From: Candidatus Limosilactobacillus merdavium
Lineage (GTDB): Bacteria; Bacillota; Bacilli; Lactobacillales; Lactobacillaceae
Assembly (NCBI GenBank): GCA_018883805.1
Contig: JAHLFK010000002.1
Span: 16,657-80,656 of the forward strand
Direction: 5' to 3'
DNA: 64,000 nt
Shown: positions 37,733 to 47,466 of the stretch, one piece after another
Layout of the letters: every line of letters starts with the position of its first letter
Position numbering within the stretch: the stretch's first letter is position 1
Translations under genes and position numbers: made by a program
Notes under the pieces: generated by a model
Told to the model about the DNA's origin: nothing
Seen by the model: the letters and a program-made list of their open reading frames with translations, nothing else
Databases searched by the model: none

Positions 37733-39109
37733 ATGAGTCAAACACAGACTTTTGCAGATTTTAACTTACCGCCTTACTTACTAGAGGCAATTAAAGAGAT
37801 TAACTTCCGTCAACCAACACCGGTTCAAGAAAAAGTTATCCCAATGATTTTAAAGGGAGAAAGTGTTGTTGGACAATCAGCAACTGGAAGCGGTAAAACG
37901 CACGCCTTCTTATTGCCGATTTTTGCTCAATTAGATCAAGAAAAGCAAGAAGTTCAAGCAGTAATTACAACACCAAGCCGGGAACTCGCTTACCAAATTT
38001 ATTCAGCGGCTAAGCAATTAAATAAACACTTGCCAAAGCCTTTAACGATTCATAACTATGTTGGGGGAACGGACAAGCAACATCAGATTGATCAACTACA
38101 AAGACAGCAACCCCAATTAGTGATTGGGACACCTGGTCGAGTATTAGACCTTATTAAGAGTCAAGCACTTGATATTCATACAGCAACCAAATTTGTTGTT
38201 GATGAAGCAGACATGACTTTAGATATGGGATTCCTAGATCAAGTAGATCAAATTGCTAGTCATTTCCCAGAAGATTTGCAAATGATGGTCTTCTCTGCGA
38301 CGATTCCGCAAAAGTTACGACCATTTTTGAAAAAGTACATGGAAAATCCAGTAATGGAAGAAATTCCAACCGAAACAGTCATTAATCCAGATGTTAAGAA
38401 CTGGTTGATGTCTACTAAGGGTCGCGACAAGAATCAGTTGATTTATCAATTATTGACGATGGGTGAACCATACCTCGCATTAGTATTCGCCAATACTAAG
38501 GAACGGGCAATTGAACTCTCTAAGTATTTAGGAGAACAAGGGCTTAAAGTTGCTTTGATTCATGGGGGACTAGAAGCACGGCGACGGAAACGGACAATGC
38601 GCCAAATTCGTGATTTGGACTTCCAATTTGTTGTTGCGACTGATTTAGCTGCACGGGGAATTGATATTGATGGTGTTTCATTAGTCATTAATGATGATAT
38701 TCCTTCTGATTTGGAATACTTTATTCACCGTGTTGGGCGGACTGGTCGAAATGGAATGACTGGGACAGCAATTACCCTATATGCGCCATCAGAAGATGAC
38801 TTGATCGCTAAGTTGGAAGACCGGGGGATTAAGTTTGTTCCTAAAGAGATCCGTCATGGTCGAATCGTGACAACCCATGATCGAAACCGGCGGCAAAAGT
38901 ATAGTCGTCGTCAAGCAGAACTTGATCCATCGATGAAGGGCTTTGTGAAGAAGACCAAGAAAAAGGTTAAGCCTGGTTATAAGAAGCGGATTAAGCGCGC
39001 TATTAGGGAAGATGAGCAGCAGAAACGGAAGTTGGAGCTGCGTCACAAGATTCGGAAAGCTAAACGGGCACGCCAACGTCAACATCGGCGTGAAAGAAAT
39101 AGTCGTTGA
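37733..39109 (+). CDS. cshB: DEAD-box RNA helicase (CshB-like)
   Basis: Superfamily 2 RNA helicase, 458 residues. Visible motifs are Q motif with FRQPTPVQ, motif I ATGSGKT, Ia TPSRELA, II DEAD, III SAT and VI HRVGRTGR. The C-terminal ~80 residues are very basic (Lys/Arg), a likely RNA-binding tail. Position before alaS and similarity fit B. subtilis CshB (cold-shock helicase). ATG 37733 is favoured over 37730 because AAGGGG lies 6 bp upstream. Confidence 0.9.
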   Translation: MSQTQTFADFNLPPYLLEAIKEINFRQPTPVQEKVIPMILKGESVVGQSATGSGKTHAFLLPIFAQLDQEKQEVQAVITTPSRELAYQIYSAAKQLNKHLPKPLTIHNYVGGTDKQHQIDQLQRQQPQLVIGTPGRVLDLIKSQALDIHTATKFVVDEADMTLDMGFLDQVDQIASHFPEDLQMMVFSATIPQKLRPFLKKYMENPVMEEIPTETVINPDVKNWLMSTKGRDKNQLIYQLLTMGEPYLALVFANTKERAIELSKYLGEQGLKVALIHGGLEARRRKRTMRQIRDLDFQFVVATDLAARGIDIDGVSLVINDDIPSDLEYFIHRVGRTGRNGMTGTAITLYAPSEDDLIAKLEDRGIKFVPKEIRHGRIVTTHDRNRRQKYSRRQAELDPSMKGFVKKTKKKVKPGYKKRIKRAIREDEQQKRKLELRHKIRKAKRARQRQHRRERNSR

Positions 39110-39134
39110 TCTTGTGGGAATTATTAGTTATAAT
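39106..39134 (+). promoter_or_regulatory. Promoter of the alaS T-box leader
   Basis: TTGATC (39106-39111) and TATAAT (39129-39134), 17-bp spacer; the -35 overlaps the end of the helicase gene. Confidence 0.75.
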
Positions 39135-39140
39135 ATGACT

Positions 39141-39350
39141 CGTTTGGGACATACTATTTAGAATTACTTTTTCAGAAACAACTGGGTTGATGAGACAGTT
39201 GATTGTGTTCTAGTTAGGGCTACCCATTCGTAAAATTAGATATTAAACTTGCTAATAGTTAGCAAGAAATAAGAGGTTAACGAAATCCATCGTTGCAATC
39301 AGAGTGGTACCGCGTCAGTTCGGCGTCTCTGAAAGCAGGGATGGATTTTG
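39141..39350 (+). ncRNA. T-box riboswitch upstream of alaS
   Basis: The T-box GAGTGGTACCGCG lies at 39302-39314. Its bulge TGGT fits the A73 of tRNA-Ala. AGAG before it can pair with CTCT at 39326 to form the antiterminator. The competing terminator is GTCTCTG/CAGGGAT with an interrupted T tract. A GCT triplet followed by A at 39219-39221 is a possible alanine specifier. Stem pairing CTTGCTAA/TTAGCAAG lies near 39250-39270. Confidence 0.85.
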
Positions 39351-39370
39351 TTTTTGGAAAGGGAGATATT

Positions 39371-42025
39371 ATGAAGCAGTTAAAGAAGCTGAACAGTGCT
39401 CAAGTACGACGGATGTACTTGAAGTTCTTCGAAGAACACGGCCATAAAGTAATGCCAAGTGCTTCCCTTGTTCCGGTTAATGATCCAACTTTACTTTGGA
39501 TTAACTCCGGTGTTGCAACAATGAAAAAGTACTTCGACGGAAAGGTTGTCCCAGAGAATCCACGGATGACTAGTTCACAAAAGAGTATTCGGACTAATGA
39601 TATTGAAAATGTTGGTAAGACCGCACGGCACCACACAATGTTTGAAATGCTTGGTAACTTCTCAGTCGGTGATTACTTCAAGAATGAAGTTATTCCTTGG
39701 GCTTGGGAATTGTTGACTAGTGATAAGTGGTTTGGCTTCGATCCTGAACGTCTGTATATTACTTATTACCCAAAGGATCACGATGCTTATAACAAGTGGC
39801 GTGAAGTTGGTGTCGCTAAGGATCACTTAATCCCAGATGAAGATAACTTCTGGGATATTGGTCAAGGTCCATCTGGTCCAGATACCGAAATCTTCTATGA
39901 TCGTGGCCAAGAATTTAACAATTTGGCTGATGATGATCCAGAAAACTACCCTGGTGGCGAAAATGAACGTTACCTGGAAATTTGGAACATTGTCTTCAGT
40001 CAATTCAACCACACTCCTGAAGATACTTATGAACCACTTCCTCATAAGAACATTGATACCGGGATGGGACTCGAACGGGTTGTTTCAATTTTTGAAAACG
40101 CCCCAACAAACTTTGAAACTGACCTCTTTATGCCACTGATTAAGCAAACTGAAGAATTTAGTGGTACAAAGAAATATGGTCAAAACAAAGAAGACGATAT
40201 CCAATTTAAGATTATTGCTGACCACATTCGGACAATTACATTTGCAATTGGTGATGGTGCTTTACCATCAAACGTTGGTCGGGGATATGTTATTCGTCGT
40301 CTTTTACGGCGTGCTGTTGTTGCTGGTAAGAAGTTGGGAATCGATAAACCATTCCTTGCTAAGATGGTACCAACAGTTGGTAAGATTATGGAAGATTACT
40401 ACCCAGACGTCTTACAAAATGCTGATTACATTGCCTCAGTTATTAAGTCTGAAGAAGATCGGTTTAGTGCAACATTAAACGGTGGACTAAACTTATTGAA
40501 CAATGTGATTGCTAGTGCAAAAGAAGACGGCACAAATGAAATTGACGGCCGGACTGCATTTAAGCTTTATGATACTTATGGTTTCCCAATTGAATTAACC
40601 AAGGAATACGCTAGTGATGAAGGCTTAACTGTTAATGAAAAAGGCTTCCAAGCAGCAATGACTGAACAGCAAAACCGTGCTCGTAATGCTCGTGACATGG
40701 ACAACGGAATGGGTGTTCAAACTGACTTATGGACTGACTTCAAGGAAGATAGTAAGTATGTTGGCTACACTGATTTAACCGTTGATAATGCTAAGGTAAT
40801 TGGTTTAGCACATGATGGCAAGCAAGCAGATGAAGCTCAACCAGGTGACCAAAACATTGAAGTAATCTTTGATGTTACACCATTTTATGCTGAAATGGGT
40901 GGCCAAGTAGCTGATACTGGTGACATTATTGATAATTACGGTAAGAAGGTTGGTCGGGTTGTTGATGTTCAACATGCACCAAACCAACAAAACCTTCATC
41001 GGGTTGAACTTAATGAACCATTAAAGAAGGGTGCTCGTTACAAGCTTGTTGTTGATCGGATCCGTCACTTGAAGATTGAAAAGAACCATACGGCAACCCA
41101 CTTGCTTGACCAAGCATTGCGGAATGTTCTTGGTGGTCATACTCAACAAGCAGGTTCACTTGTAGAAGAACACTACTTGCGGTTTGACTTTAACCACTTT
41201 GGCCAAGTTACTGCCAAGGATCTGAAGGCTGTTGAACAAATGGTCAATGAACAAATCTGGAAGGAAATCCCAGTTAAGACTGTCGAAACAGATATTGATT
41301 CTGCTAAGGAAATGGGTGCAATTGCCCTCTTCTCTGATAAGTATGGTGACAAGGTTCGGGTTGTTAAGATTGGTGATTACAACACAGAATTCTGTGGTGG
41401 GGATCACGTTAAGAACACAAACGAATTAGGCCTCTTCAAGATTGTTTCCGAAGGTGGGGTTGGTGCTGGTGTTCGGCGGATTGAAGCCGTAACATCAAGT
41501 GATGCATTTAAGTTCCTCCAAGATCGTGACGACCTTCTTAATACAGTTGCAAGTGACTTGAAGGTTTCACAAATTAAAGAGGTTCCTCACCAAGTTGAAG
41601 CTTTGCAAAATGATTTGAAGGAAGCTCAAAAGCAAAGTGAAGCACTTCAAGCAAAGATTGCTGCTCAACAAGCTAACAGTGTCTTTGAAAACGTTCAAAA
41701 GACTGCCAATGGTAGTTTGATCGCTGCTGAAGTTCAAGTTGCCGGAATGGGTCAATTACGGCAATTAGCCGATATTTGGCGTGAAAAGAACCTATCAGAC
41801 GTTTTAGTTCTTGGTACTGCTAATGATGGCAAGGCTAACCTGCTTGTTGCAGTGAGTGATGATAAGGTTAAGGCTGGATTAAAGGCTGGCGACTTAATTA
41901 AAGCAATTGCCCCTGCAATTAATGGTGGCGGTGGTGGTCGTCCAAACCTCGCCCAAGCCGGTGGGAAGAACCCTGCAGGAATTGCTGATGCTTTGAAGCA
42001 AGCTGCTGATTATTTAAATAAATAA
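39371..42025 (+). CDS. alaS: Alanyl-tRNA synthetase
   Basis: Class II synthetase charging tRNA-Ala, 884 residues. The N-terminal catalytic core starts LNSAQVRRMYLKFFEEHGH; the editing domain zinc site is HTATH plus CGGDH; the C-Ala domain ends with GGGGGRPNLAQAGG. ATG 39371 follows AAAGGGAGA. A longer frame opening at 39293 runs through the T-box and terminator and is not coding. Expression is T-box-controlled. Confidence 0.97.
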   Translation: MKQLKKLNSAQVRRMYLKFFEEHGHKVMPSASLVPVNDPTLLWINSGVATMKKYFDGKVVPENPRMTSSQKSIRTNDIENVGKTARHHTMFEMLGNFSVGDYFKNEVIPWAWELLTSDKWFGFDPERLYITYYPKDHDAYNKWREVGVAKDHLIPDEDNFWDIGQGPSGPDTEIFYDRGQEFNNLADDDPENYPGGENERYLEIWNIVFSQFNHTPEDTYEPLPHKNIDTGMGLERVVSIFENAPTNFETDLFMPLIKQTEEFSGTKKYGQNKEDDIQFKIIADHIRTITFAIGDGALPSNVGRGYVIRRLLRRAVVAGKKLGIDKPFLAKMVPTVGKIMEDYYPDVLQNADYIASVIKSEEDRFSATLNGGLNLLNNVIASAKEDGTNEIDGRTAFKLYDTYGFPIELTKEYASDEGLTVNEKGFQAAMTEQQNRARNARDMDNGMGVQTDLWTDFKEDSKYVGYTDLTVDNAKVIGLAHDGKQADEAQPGDQNIEVIFDVTPFYAEMGGQVADTGDIIDNYGKKVGRVVDVQHAPNQQNLHRVELNEPLKKGARYKLVVDRIRHLKIEKNHTATHLLDQALRNVLGGHTQQAGSLVEEHYLRFDFNHFGQVTAKDLKAVEQMVNEQIWKEIPVKTVETDIDSAKEMGAIALFSDKYGDKVRVVKIGDYNTEFCGGDHVKNTNELGLFKIVSEGGVGAGVRRIEAVTSSDAFKFLQDRDDLLNTVASDLKVSQIKEVPHQVEALQNDLKEAQKQSEALQAKIAAQQANSVFENVQKTANGSLIAAEVQVAGMGQLRQLADIWREKNLSDVLVLGTANDGKANLLVAVSDDKVKAGLKAGDLIKAIAPAINGGGGGRPNLAQAGGKNPAGIADALKQAADYLNK

Positions 42026-42049
42026 TTCCCGTAATTCTTATTGAATATT

Positions 42050-42090
42050 AGGTCTTTAGTGCGATTTAACCGCGTGCTAAGGACCTTTTA
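42050..42090 (+). terminator. Terminator after alaS
   Basis: AGGTCTTTAG pairs with CTAAGGACCT, inner GCG/CGC, followed by TTTTA. Confidence 0.82.
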
Positions 42091-42168
42091 TTATCCTTTA
42101 ATAAAGTCGTCCAGACATAGAGGAAACAATTAAGAACTACGATCTTTTCATACTTTTGTGCTTGTGAA

Positions 42169-42197
42169 TTGTGATTTACCGGTGAATATAGTAAAAT
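42169..42197 (+). promoter_or_regulatory. Promoter of ireB-ruvX-yrzB
   Basis: TTGTGA (42169-42174) and TAAAAT (42192-42197), 17-bp spacer. Confidence 0.65.
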
Positions 42198-42229
42198 TAG
42201 AACATGAATAGTCACTGGAGGTGACAAGA

Positions 42230-42499
42230 GTGTCAGAAAATAATGATAAGACGATGTTTTTCGACTTTGGTCAAAATCGTCAAGAAGATATTAAACAAAC
42301 ATTAAAAACAGTTTACGAAGCATTAGAGGAAAAAGGATATAACCCAATTAACCAGATTGTTGGTTATCTTCTTTCTGGGGATCCTGCTTATATTCCACGT
42401 TTGAATGATGCACGGAATTTAATTCGTCAACATGAACGAGATGAAATTATCGAAGAATTGGTTCGTTCATACCTTAAAAACAATGGGGAAACCAAATGA
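42230..42499 (+). CDS. ireB: IreB-family regulatory phosphoprotein (UPF0297)
   Basis: 89-residue small protein of the DUF965/UPF0297 family; in enterococci IreB is a substrate of the PASTA kinase IreK and affects cephalosporin resistance. The family pattern [35 protein letters not shown] and NARNLIRQ-type helix is clear. The start is GTG 42230; GTG 42221 is part of the GGAGGTGA ribosome site. It overlaps ruvX by 4 bases. Confidence 0.93.
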   Translation: MSENNDKTMFFDFGQNRQEDIKQTLKTVYEALEEKGYNPINQIVGYLLSGDPAYIPRLNDARNLIRQHERDEIIEELVRSYLKNNGETK

Positions 42500-42939
42500 G
42501 ACTATTAGGACTTGATGTTGGTTCGAAAACTGTCGGAATAGCGGTTAGTGATCCATTAGGGTGGACTGCACAAGCGGTTGAAATTATTCCAATTGATGAA
42601 GATGAAGAAATCTTTGGGATTGATCGGGTTGCTGAAATTGTTAAGCAAAAACAGGTAGCCGGATTGGTTGTTGGTTTACCTAAGAATATGAATAATACTG
42701 AAGGTCCACGTGTGGAAGCTTCACAACATTATGGTGAGTTGCTAAAAGAACGTTTTCCGTCAATTCCAATTGATTATCAGGATGAACGACTAACGACAGT
42801 TGAAGCACACCGAATGTTGGTAGAAGAAGCTGATATTTCACGGGCAAAGCAGAAAAAGGTTATTGACGAAGTAGCGGCCACTTTTATTTTGCAAAGTTAC
42901 TTAGATCGGCATGGCAAGCTCGTTCAAAGATTGAAATGA
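42496..42939 (+). CDS. ruvX: RuvX/YqgF-family resolvase or pre-16S nuclease
   Basis: 147-residue RNase H-fold protein with [17 protein letters not shown] at the N-terminus and [13 protein letters not shown] in the middle. The family is described both as a putative Holliday junction resolvase and as the nuclease maturing the 5' end of 16S rRNA. The ATG overlaps the ireB stop (ATGA). yrzB follows after 11 bp. Confidence 0.94.
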   Translation: MRLLGLDVGSKTVGIAVSDPLGWTAQAVEIIPIDEDEEIFGIDRVAEIVKQKQVAGLVVGLPKNMNNTEGPRVEASQHYGELLKERFPSIPIDYQDERLTTVEAHRMLVEEADISRAKQKKVIDEVAATFILQSYLDRHGKLVQRLK

Positions 42940-42950
42940 GGTAAAAATTA

Positions 42951-43250
42951 ATGAGTAAGCAACAAAATACAGATGACCAAATGATTACCCTCGTTGATGA
43001 AGATGGTAATGAACAATTATTTAAGGAATTGTTCACATTTGATTCAGATGATTGGGGAAAATCCTATATTTTCATTTATCCAGCTGAACAGGAAAATGAT
43101 GACTCAGTGGATATTCAAGCTTACATTATCGCTGACAATAAAGATGGCGATGGTGAAGACTTGGTACCAATTGAAGATGATAAAGAGTGGGATATGGTAG
43201 AAGAAGTTCTCAATACTTTCTTGGATAACGATGGGAACTTTAAAGCTTAA
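42951..43250 (+). CDS. yrzB: DUF1292 acidic protein (YrzB-like)
   Basis: 99-residue, strongly acidic protein with the DUF1292 pattern [19 protein letters not shown] and [22 protein letters not shown]. Function unknown; always found with ireB and ruvX in Firmicutes. Terminator follows. Confidence 0.92.
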   Translation: MSKQQNTDDQMITLVDEDGNEQLFKELFTFDSDDWGKSYIFIYPAEQENDDSVDIQAYIIADNKDGDGEDLVPIEDDKEWDMVEEVLNTFLDNDGNFKA

Positions 43251-43264
43251 TTCCATTACGATAT

Positions 43265-43303
43265 AAAGGCTGGGATGTGACTAGTTCACGATCCCAGTCT
43301 TTT
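43265..43303 (+). terminator. Terminator after yrzB
   Basis: AAAGGCTGGGAT(GTGA) pairs with (TCAC)GATCCCAGTCTTT; long and nearly perfect. Confidence 0.87.
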
Positions 43304-43340
43304 GATTTCTAGTTCTCTTTAATTATGGAGGATTCAATTC

Positions 43341-43871
43341 TTGATACTTTCAACGGTTATTTTGTTGTTACTGATCATTAGTATTGTTCATGGTCATCGG
43401 GTAGGGGTACTATCGATGATCATTTCAGTTGCAACATACGCAATTAGTTATTTTGGAGCAAAGGTTAGTACGCCAATTATTGGTGGTTGGTTAACAACCC
43501 TTTTTCCAGAAATTGGTCATGGAACAACTACAATTTCTGGAAATAGTCTATCTGGTCTCGATCTTAGTCAATTTTTCTATCGGGGAATCGCATTTATTAT
43601 TTGTTTTATTATCTTGAATGTGATTGTCCGATTATTATTGAGAAAATTAAAATGGTTTACTAAATTACCAATTCTAGGAACTGTTGATCGGTGGGCTGGC
43701 GCAATTTTAGACTTTGTTATTTGTTATGTAATTATTTTTGTGTTACTAGTAGTCTTTCAACTTTATCCTGGTGGCTGGTGGCAAATGCAACTAGCTAATT
43801 CAGATGTTGCACAGTTGATTATTAAAGAAACACCATTTTTAACGGAAACATTAATTAATCTTTTAGGTTAG
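43341..43871 (+). CDS. cvpA: CvpA-family membrane protein
   Basis: 176 residues, four predicted membrane helices with the CvpA pattern (HGHRVGVLSMIISVATY; the C-terminal VDRWAGAILDFVICYVI). The role in Firmicutes is not settled (colicin V production/purine link in E. coli). Start is TTG 43341 after TGGAGGA. It lies 13 bp upstream of mutS2, an arrangement conserved in Bacilli. Confidence 0.9.
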   Translation: MILSTVILLLLIISIVHGHRVGVLSMIISVATYAISYFGAKVSTPIIGGWLTTLFPEIGHGTTTISGNSLSGLDLSQFFYRGIAFIICFIILNVIVRLLLRKLKWFTKLPILGTVDRWAGAILDFVICYVIIFVLLVVFQLYPGGWWQMQLANSDVAQLIIKETPFLTETLINLLG

Positions 43872-43884
43872 GAAGGAAAAAACA

Positions 43885-46263
43885 GTGGATCAAAAAGCAA
43901 TTTCAACAATGGAATTTGATCAAATTAAACAAGAGTTAGGACGCTACCTTGTTTCTGCTTCAGGCAAACGAGAATTAGCAGCACTAACTCCATCTGCTGA
44001 TCAAACAACAATTCAATATTGGCTAGATGAAACGACTGATGGTGCTGATATCTTACGCTTAACCGGTGGAATTCCGATTCCTAAATTAAAAAACATCCAA
44101 CCGCAGTTAAAGCGATTACGGGTTAATGCTAATCTGAATGGTACAGAATTAGCGCAGATTACTAAAGTCCTTCAAACTAGTATGAGTGTAAAGAATTTCT
44201 TTGCTGAATTTAAAGAGCAGCAAAAACAACAATTACGAGTAATTGAAGATTCAGTTCAACGGCTAACGACAATTCCATCAATCACAAAGCGGTTAATCCA
44301 GTCAATTGATCCTGATGGACACGTTAATGATGAGGCTTCAACGAAATTGCATGGGGTTCGGCGATTAATTACTAAAACGGAAAGTGAAATCCACCATCAA
44401 ATGGAGCGGTTTACTCAAGGACGGAATGCCAAGTATCTAAGTGATGCAATTGTGACAGTACGAAATGATCGGTATGTTGTTCCAGTCCTTGCTCGCTACC
44501 GGAATAAGTTTGGTGGGGTAGTTCATGATCAAAGTGCTAGTGGCCAAACACTTTACATTGAGCCAGCGGCAGTAGTTGAATACAATAACCGTCTGCGCCA
44601 GGCTCAAGTCGAAGAAAAACAGGCGATTCTTGAAGTATTGGCAGAGTTGTCTGCATTGATTGCCCCCTATCGTGAAGAAATCAATGACAATGCTAAGATT
44701 CTAGGACACCTTGACTTTATTAATGCCAAGGCTCGTTTTGCACGTGACCATAATGACAGTCTGCCCTTACTAAATGCTGAAAATAAGGTTATGCTTCGTC
44801 AGGCGCGTCACCCATTAATTGATAGCCAAAAAGTTGTTGCCAATGATATTAAGATTGGTGATGATTATAAGACAATTGTGATCACAGGGCCGAACACCGG
44901 TGGTAAGACAATTACCCTAAAGACATTTGGATTAATTCAAATGATGGGACAAGCCGGTTTATTTATTCCTGCTCAAGAGGGAAGTACGATTGCTGTCTTT
45001 GACAATATTTATGCTGATATTGGTGATGAACAATCTCTGGAACAGAACTTAAGTACCTTCTCGGGTCATATGGAGAATGTAAAGTCAGTTCTGGAACGGA
45101 TTACTAGTAGAAGTTTAGTACTGCTTGATGAATTAGGTGCCGGGACTGATCCAAAAGAAGGGGCAGCGCTTGCGATGTCAATTCTTGATTATATTGCAAG
45201 TAAAGACAGTACCGTTGTCATTACAACTCACTATCCAGAGCTAAAAGTTTATGGCTACAATCGTCCAGGAACAATTAACGCTAGCATGGAATTTGATCAA
45301 GAAACGCTAAAACCAACATATCATTTTCTCTTGGGGATTCCGGGACGGTCAAATGGGATTGAAATTGCCCAGCGATTAGGAATTAACGAAACTATCATCA
45401 TAGAATCAAAGTCCCTTGTGAGTGATGACAGTCAAGATCTTAATCAAATGATTGGTGAGTTAGTTGAACAACGTAAAGCAGCACGGGAAGAAAAAGAACG
45501 GCTGCAAAAGCTCTTAACGAAGAACCAACAAAAAGAAGAAGAACTTACTACTAAGCTTGATCGCTTTAATGAGCAACGTGATGACCTGTTAGCAAAGGCT
45601 CGAAATGAAGCTAACCACGAAGTTTCAATGGCTAAAAAGAAGGCAGACCGAATTATTCATCATTTGCGTCAATTGGAAATTAAGCAGGGCGGTAACGTTA
45701 AAGAAAATGAGTTAATTGATGCTCAAGGTGCATTAAATGCCTTACACCGTGAAGATCCACGACTTAAACACAACTCTGTTCTTCGGCGTGCTAAAGCAAA
45801 ACATGATTTCCATGTTGGGGATGCTGTACTGGTAAAATCCTATGGTCAACAGGGTGAATTACTCTCTAAGCGCGGTAAACATAAGTGGGAAGTTCAGATT
45901 GGTATTTTACGGATGGAAATTGATGAAAACGATCTAGAAAAAATTAATCATAAGCAACTACGGAAAGAAGAACGGGCCAAGGAAAAAGTATCTTCTGGAG
46001 TACATACTACCCAGACGCGCCAGACTAGTGCTCGTCTTGACTTACGTGGTCACCGTTATGAACAGGCGATGAGTGAATTATCTAATTTCATCGATCATGC
46101 TTTGCTAAATAACCTTTCTACGGTTACGATTATTCATGGAAAAGGTACCGGTGCATTACGAAAAGGAACGCAACAATACCTTCGCTCTAATCCTCGAGTA
46201 AAATCATTTGATTATGCTGCACCAAATAATGGTGGCGATGGAGCAACAATTGTTAACTTATAA
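43885..46263 (+). CDS. mutS2: MutS2 recombination-suppressor/ribosome-rescue ATPase
   Basis: 792 residues. It lacks the MutS mismatch-binding domain. The ATPase has GPNTGGKT (near residue 336) and DELGAGTDPKEG. A Glu/Lys coiled coil (about 520-620) precedes a KOW-like segment, and the C-terminal Smr nuclease domain has LDLRGHRYEQA and HGKGTG. MutS2 suppresses homologous recombination in some bacteria and splits collided ribosomes in B. subtilis. Start is GTG 43885 with GGAAGGAAA. Confidence 0.95.
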   Translation: MDQKAISTMEFDQIKQELGRYLVSASGKRELAALTPSADQTTIQYWLDETTDGADILRLTGGIPIPKLKNIQPQLKRLRVNANLNGTELAQITKVLQTSMSVKNFFAEFKEQQKQQLRVIEDSVQRLTTIPSITKRLIQSIDPDGHVNDEASTKLHGVRRLITKTESEIHHQMERFTQGRNAKYLSDAIVTVRNDRYVVPVLARYRNKFGGVVHDQSASGQTLYIEPAAVVEYNNRLRQAQVEEKQAILEVLAELSALIAPYREEINDNAKILGHLDFINAKARFARDHNDSLPLLNAENKVMLRQARHPLIDSQKVVANDIKIGDDYKTIVITGPNTGGKTITLKTFGLIQMMGQAGLFIPAQEGSTIAVFDNIYADIGDEQSLEQNLSTFSGHMENVKSVLERITSRSLVLLDELGAGTDPKEGAALAMSILDYIASKDSTVVITTHYPELKVYGYNRPGTINASMEFDQETLKPTYHFLLGIPGRSNGIEIAQRLGINETIIIESKSLVSDDSQDLNQMIGELVEQRKAAREEKERLQKLLTKNQQKEEELTTKLDRFNEQRDDLLAKARNEANHEVSMAKKKADRIIHHLRQLEIKQGGNVKENELIDAQGALNALHREDPRLKHNSVLRRAKAKHDFHVGDAVLVKSYGQQGELLSKRGKHKWEVQIGILRMEIDENDLEKINHKQLRKEERAKEKVSSGVHTTQTRQTSARLDLRGHRYEQAMSELSNFIDHALLNNLSTVTIIHGKGTGALRKGTQQYLRSNPRVKSFDYAAPNNGGDGATIVNL

Positions 46264-46279
46264 AAAGTAAGCATATTAT

Positions 46280-46308
46280 CTGACAAGTATTAAGGTTTTT
46301 GGTAAAAT
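46280..46308 (+). promoter_or_regulatory. trxA promoter
   Basis: CTGACA (46280-46285) and TAAAAT (46303-46308), 17-bp spacer. Confidence 0.68.
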
Positions 46309-46338
46309 ACTGTCATGATGATTAAGGAGGATTTTGTT

Positions 46339-46656
46339 ATGACTGTTAAAGTAACTACTGATCAAACTTTTGAACAAGATACTGCTACTGGTGTGACTCT
46401 AACTGACTTTTGGGCAACTTGGTGTGGTCCTTGTCGGATGCAATCACCTGTAGTTGAGAAGTTATCTGAAGAAATGCCAGACGTTAGTTTTACTAAGATG
46501 GATGTTGATCAGAATAAGGAAACTCCACAAGAATTCCAAATTATGAGTATTCCAACATTATTGATTAAGAAGGATGGTCAAGTAGTTGATAAGGTAATCG
46601 GCTATCACTCAAAGGAACAATTAAAGCAATTGTTGGAACAATACACTAATGACTAA
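46339..46656 (+). CDS. trxA: Thioredoxin
   Basis: 105-residue thioredoxin with the active site WCGPC at 28-32 and the conserved cis-Pro segment MSIPTLLI. General cytoplasmic disulfide reductant. ATG 46339 follows AAGGAGG; an extension to 46315 would include the ribosome site. Monocistronic, with promoter and strong terminator. Confidence 0.97.
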   Translation: MTVKVTTDQTFEQDTATGVTLTDFWATWCGPCRMQSPVVEKLSEEMPDVSFTKMDVDQNKETPQEFQIMSIPTLLIKKDGQVVDKVIGYHSKEQLKQLLEQYTND

Positions 46657-46686
46657 TTAAATTGCAGCCATTTACGGTTCTAACCC

Positions 46687-46732
46687 AAAAAAGCATCAGG
46701 TATTCAAATAAGTCGAATACCTGATGCTTTTG
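46687..46732. terminator. Bidirectional terminator between trxA and yslB
   Basis: AAAAGCATCAGGTATTC pairs perfectly with GAATACCTGATGCTTTT, with A and T runs on both sides; it serves two converging genes. Confidence 0.92.
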
Positions 46733-46772
46733 TTAATTATGAAAAGAGTTCAGTTAATTTCCAAATTCACTA

Positions 46773-47324
46773 TTATTTTTCTTTACGCGAATTTTTCTTT
46801 TTCTTACTCTTTTTATCTTTCTTGGGTTTATCGTCGGTTGATTGATGATTATGTAGATCAAGGAAGGTTACCAATTCGGTCCGCTCACTGTCTGCATCGC
46901 TTTGTGGATCGCTCTTGACTTTGATTAAAATACTATCCTTTTTTCGCTCAATGATTTCAGCTTCAGAGATAGTCATCAACTGAAATTCAATCTCTTGAGC
47001 GATGAAGCCTAATTCTAAACCGAAGGAAGTCTGTTCATCATTTTGGGCAATTCGTTCTTGAACAATTTGGCCACCTAATCGCCATAGTTGGCTAGTTGCT
47101 GTTTTCTTTTGTAAGGAAAGTTCACCAAAACCGAGTTGACTAGTAATTAATTGTAAATCCTCAAGCGAGCCAACGGGGAACTGTCGGGCTACGTCCTTTC
47201 CAATCCAATATAGCATTTCGTCGGTCTCTTTTCCGAGAATTGCTGGCAGAATAACGTCACGTAAGCTCCCATTCATTAATCCCCGGTTACTGTTTAATAA
47301 TGAATCGTATAACTTTTGGCTCAT
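46773..47324 (-). CDS. yslB: YslB-like DUF2507 protein
   Basis: 183 residues. The globular part (about 1-140) contains GSLRDVILPAILG, LYWIGKDVARQFP and GLELGFIAQEIEFQ, characteristic of DUF2507/YslB. The C-terminal ~20 residues are Lys-rich. Function unknown; the gene sits beside murI in Bacilli. Read from the - strand with AAGGAG before the ATG at 47324; convergent with trxA, divergent from murI. Confidence 0.9.
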   Translation of the reverse strand: MSQKLYDSLLNSNRGLMNGSLRDVILPAILGKETDEMLYWIGKDVARQFPVGSLEDLQLITSQLGFGELSLQKKTATSQLWRLGGQIVQERIAQNDEQTSFGLELGFIAQEIEFQLMTISEAEIIERKKDSILIKVKSDPQSDADSERTELVTFLDLHNHQSTDDKPKKDKKSKKKKNSRKEK

Positions 47325-47466
47325 TAATTTAATACTCCTTTTGAAGAATCATTACTATTATACTGAATAATTAGAAAAAAACAGACTTTTTATTCGAAAA
47401 CTTGCAAAAGATTGGAGAAAATTAAATAATGGAGTTTCAAGGAATTATAGAAACGGGGTACAAATA

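Noticed and set aside
39293-39370. N-terminal extension of alaS from position 39293
   Set aside because: It runs through the T-box and terminator; ATG 39371 has the ribosome site and the conserved N-terminus.
46724-46918. Small + strand ORF opposite yslB
   Set aside because: It starts inside the shared terminator and overlaps a well-supported gene on the other strand.
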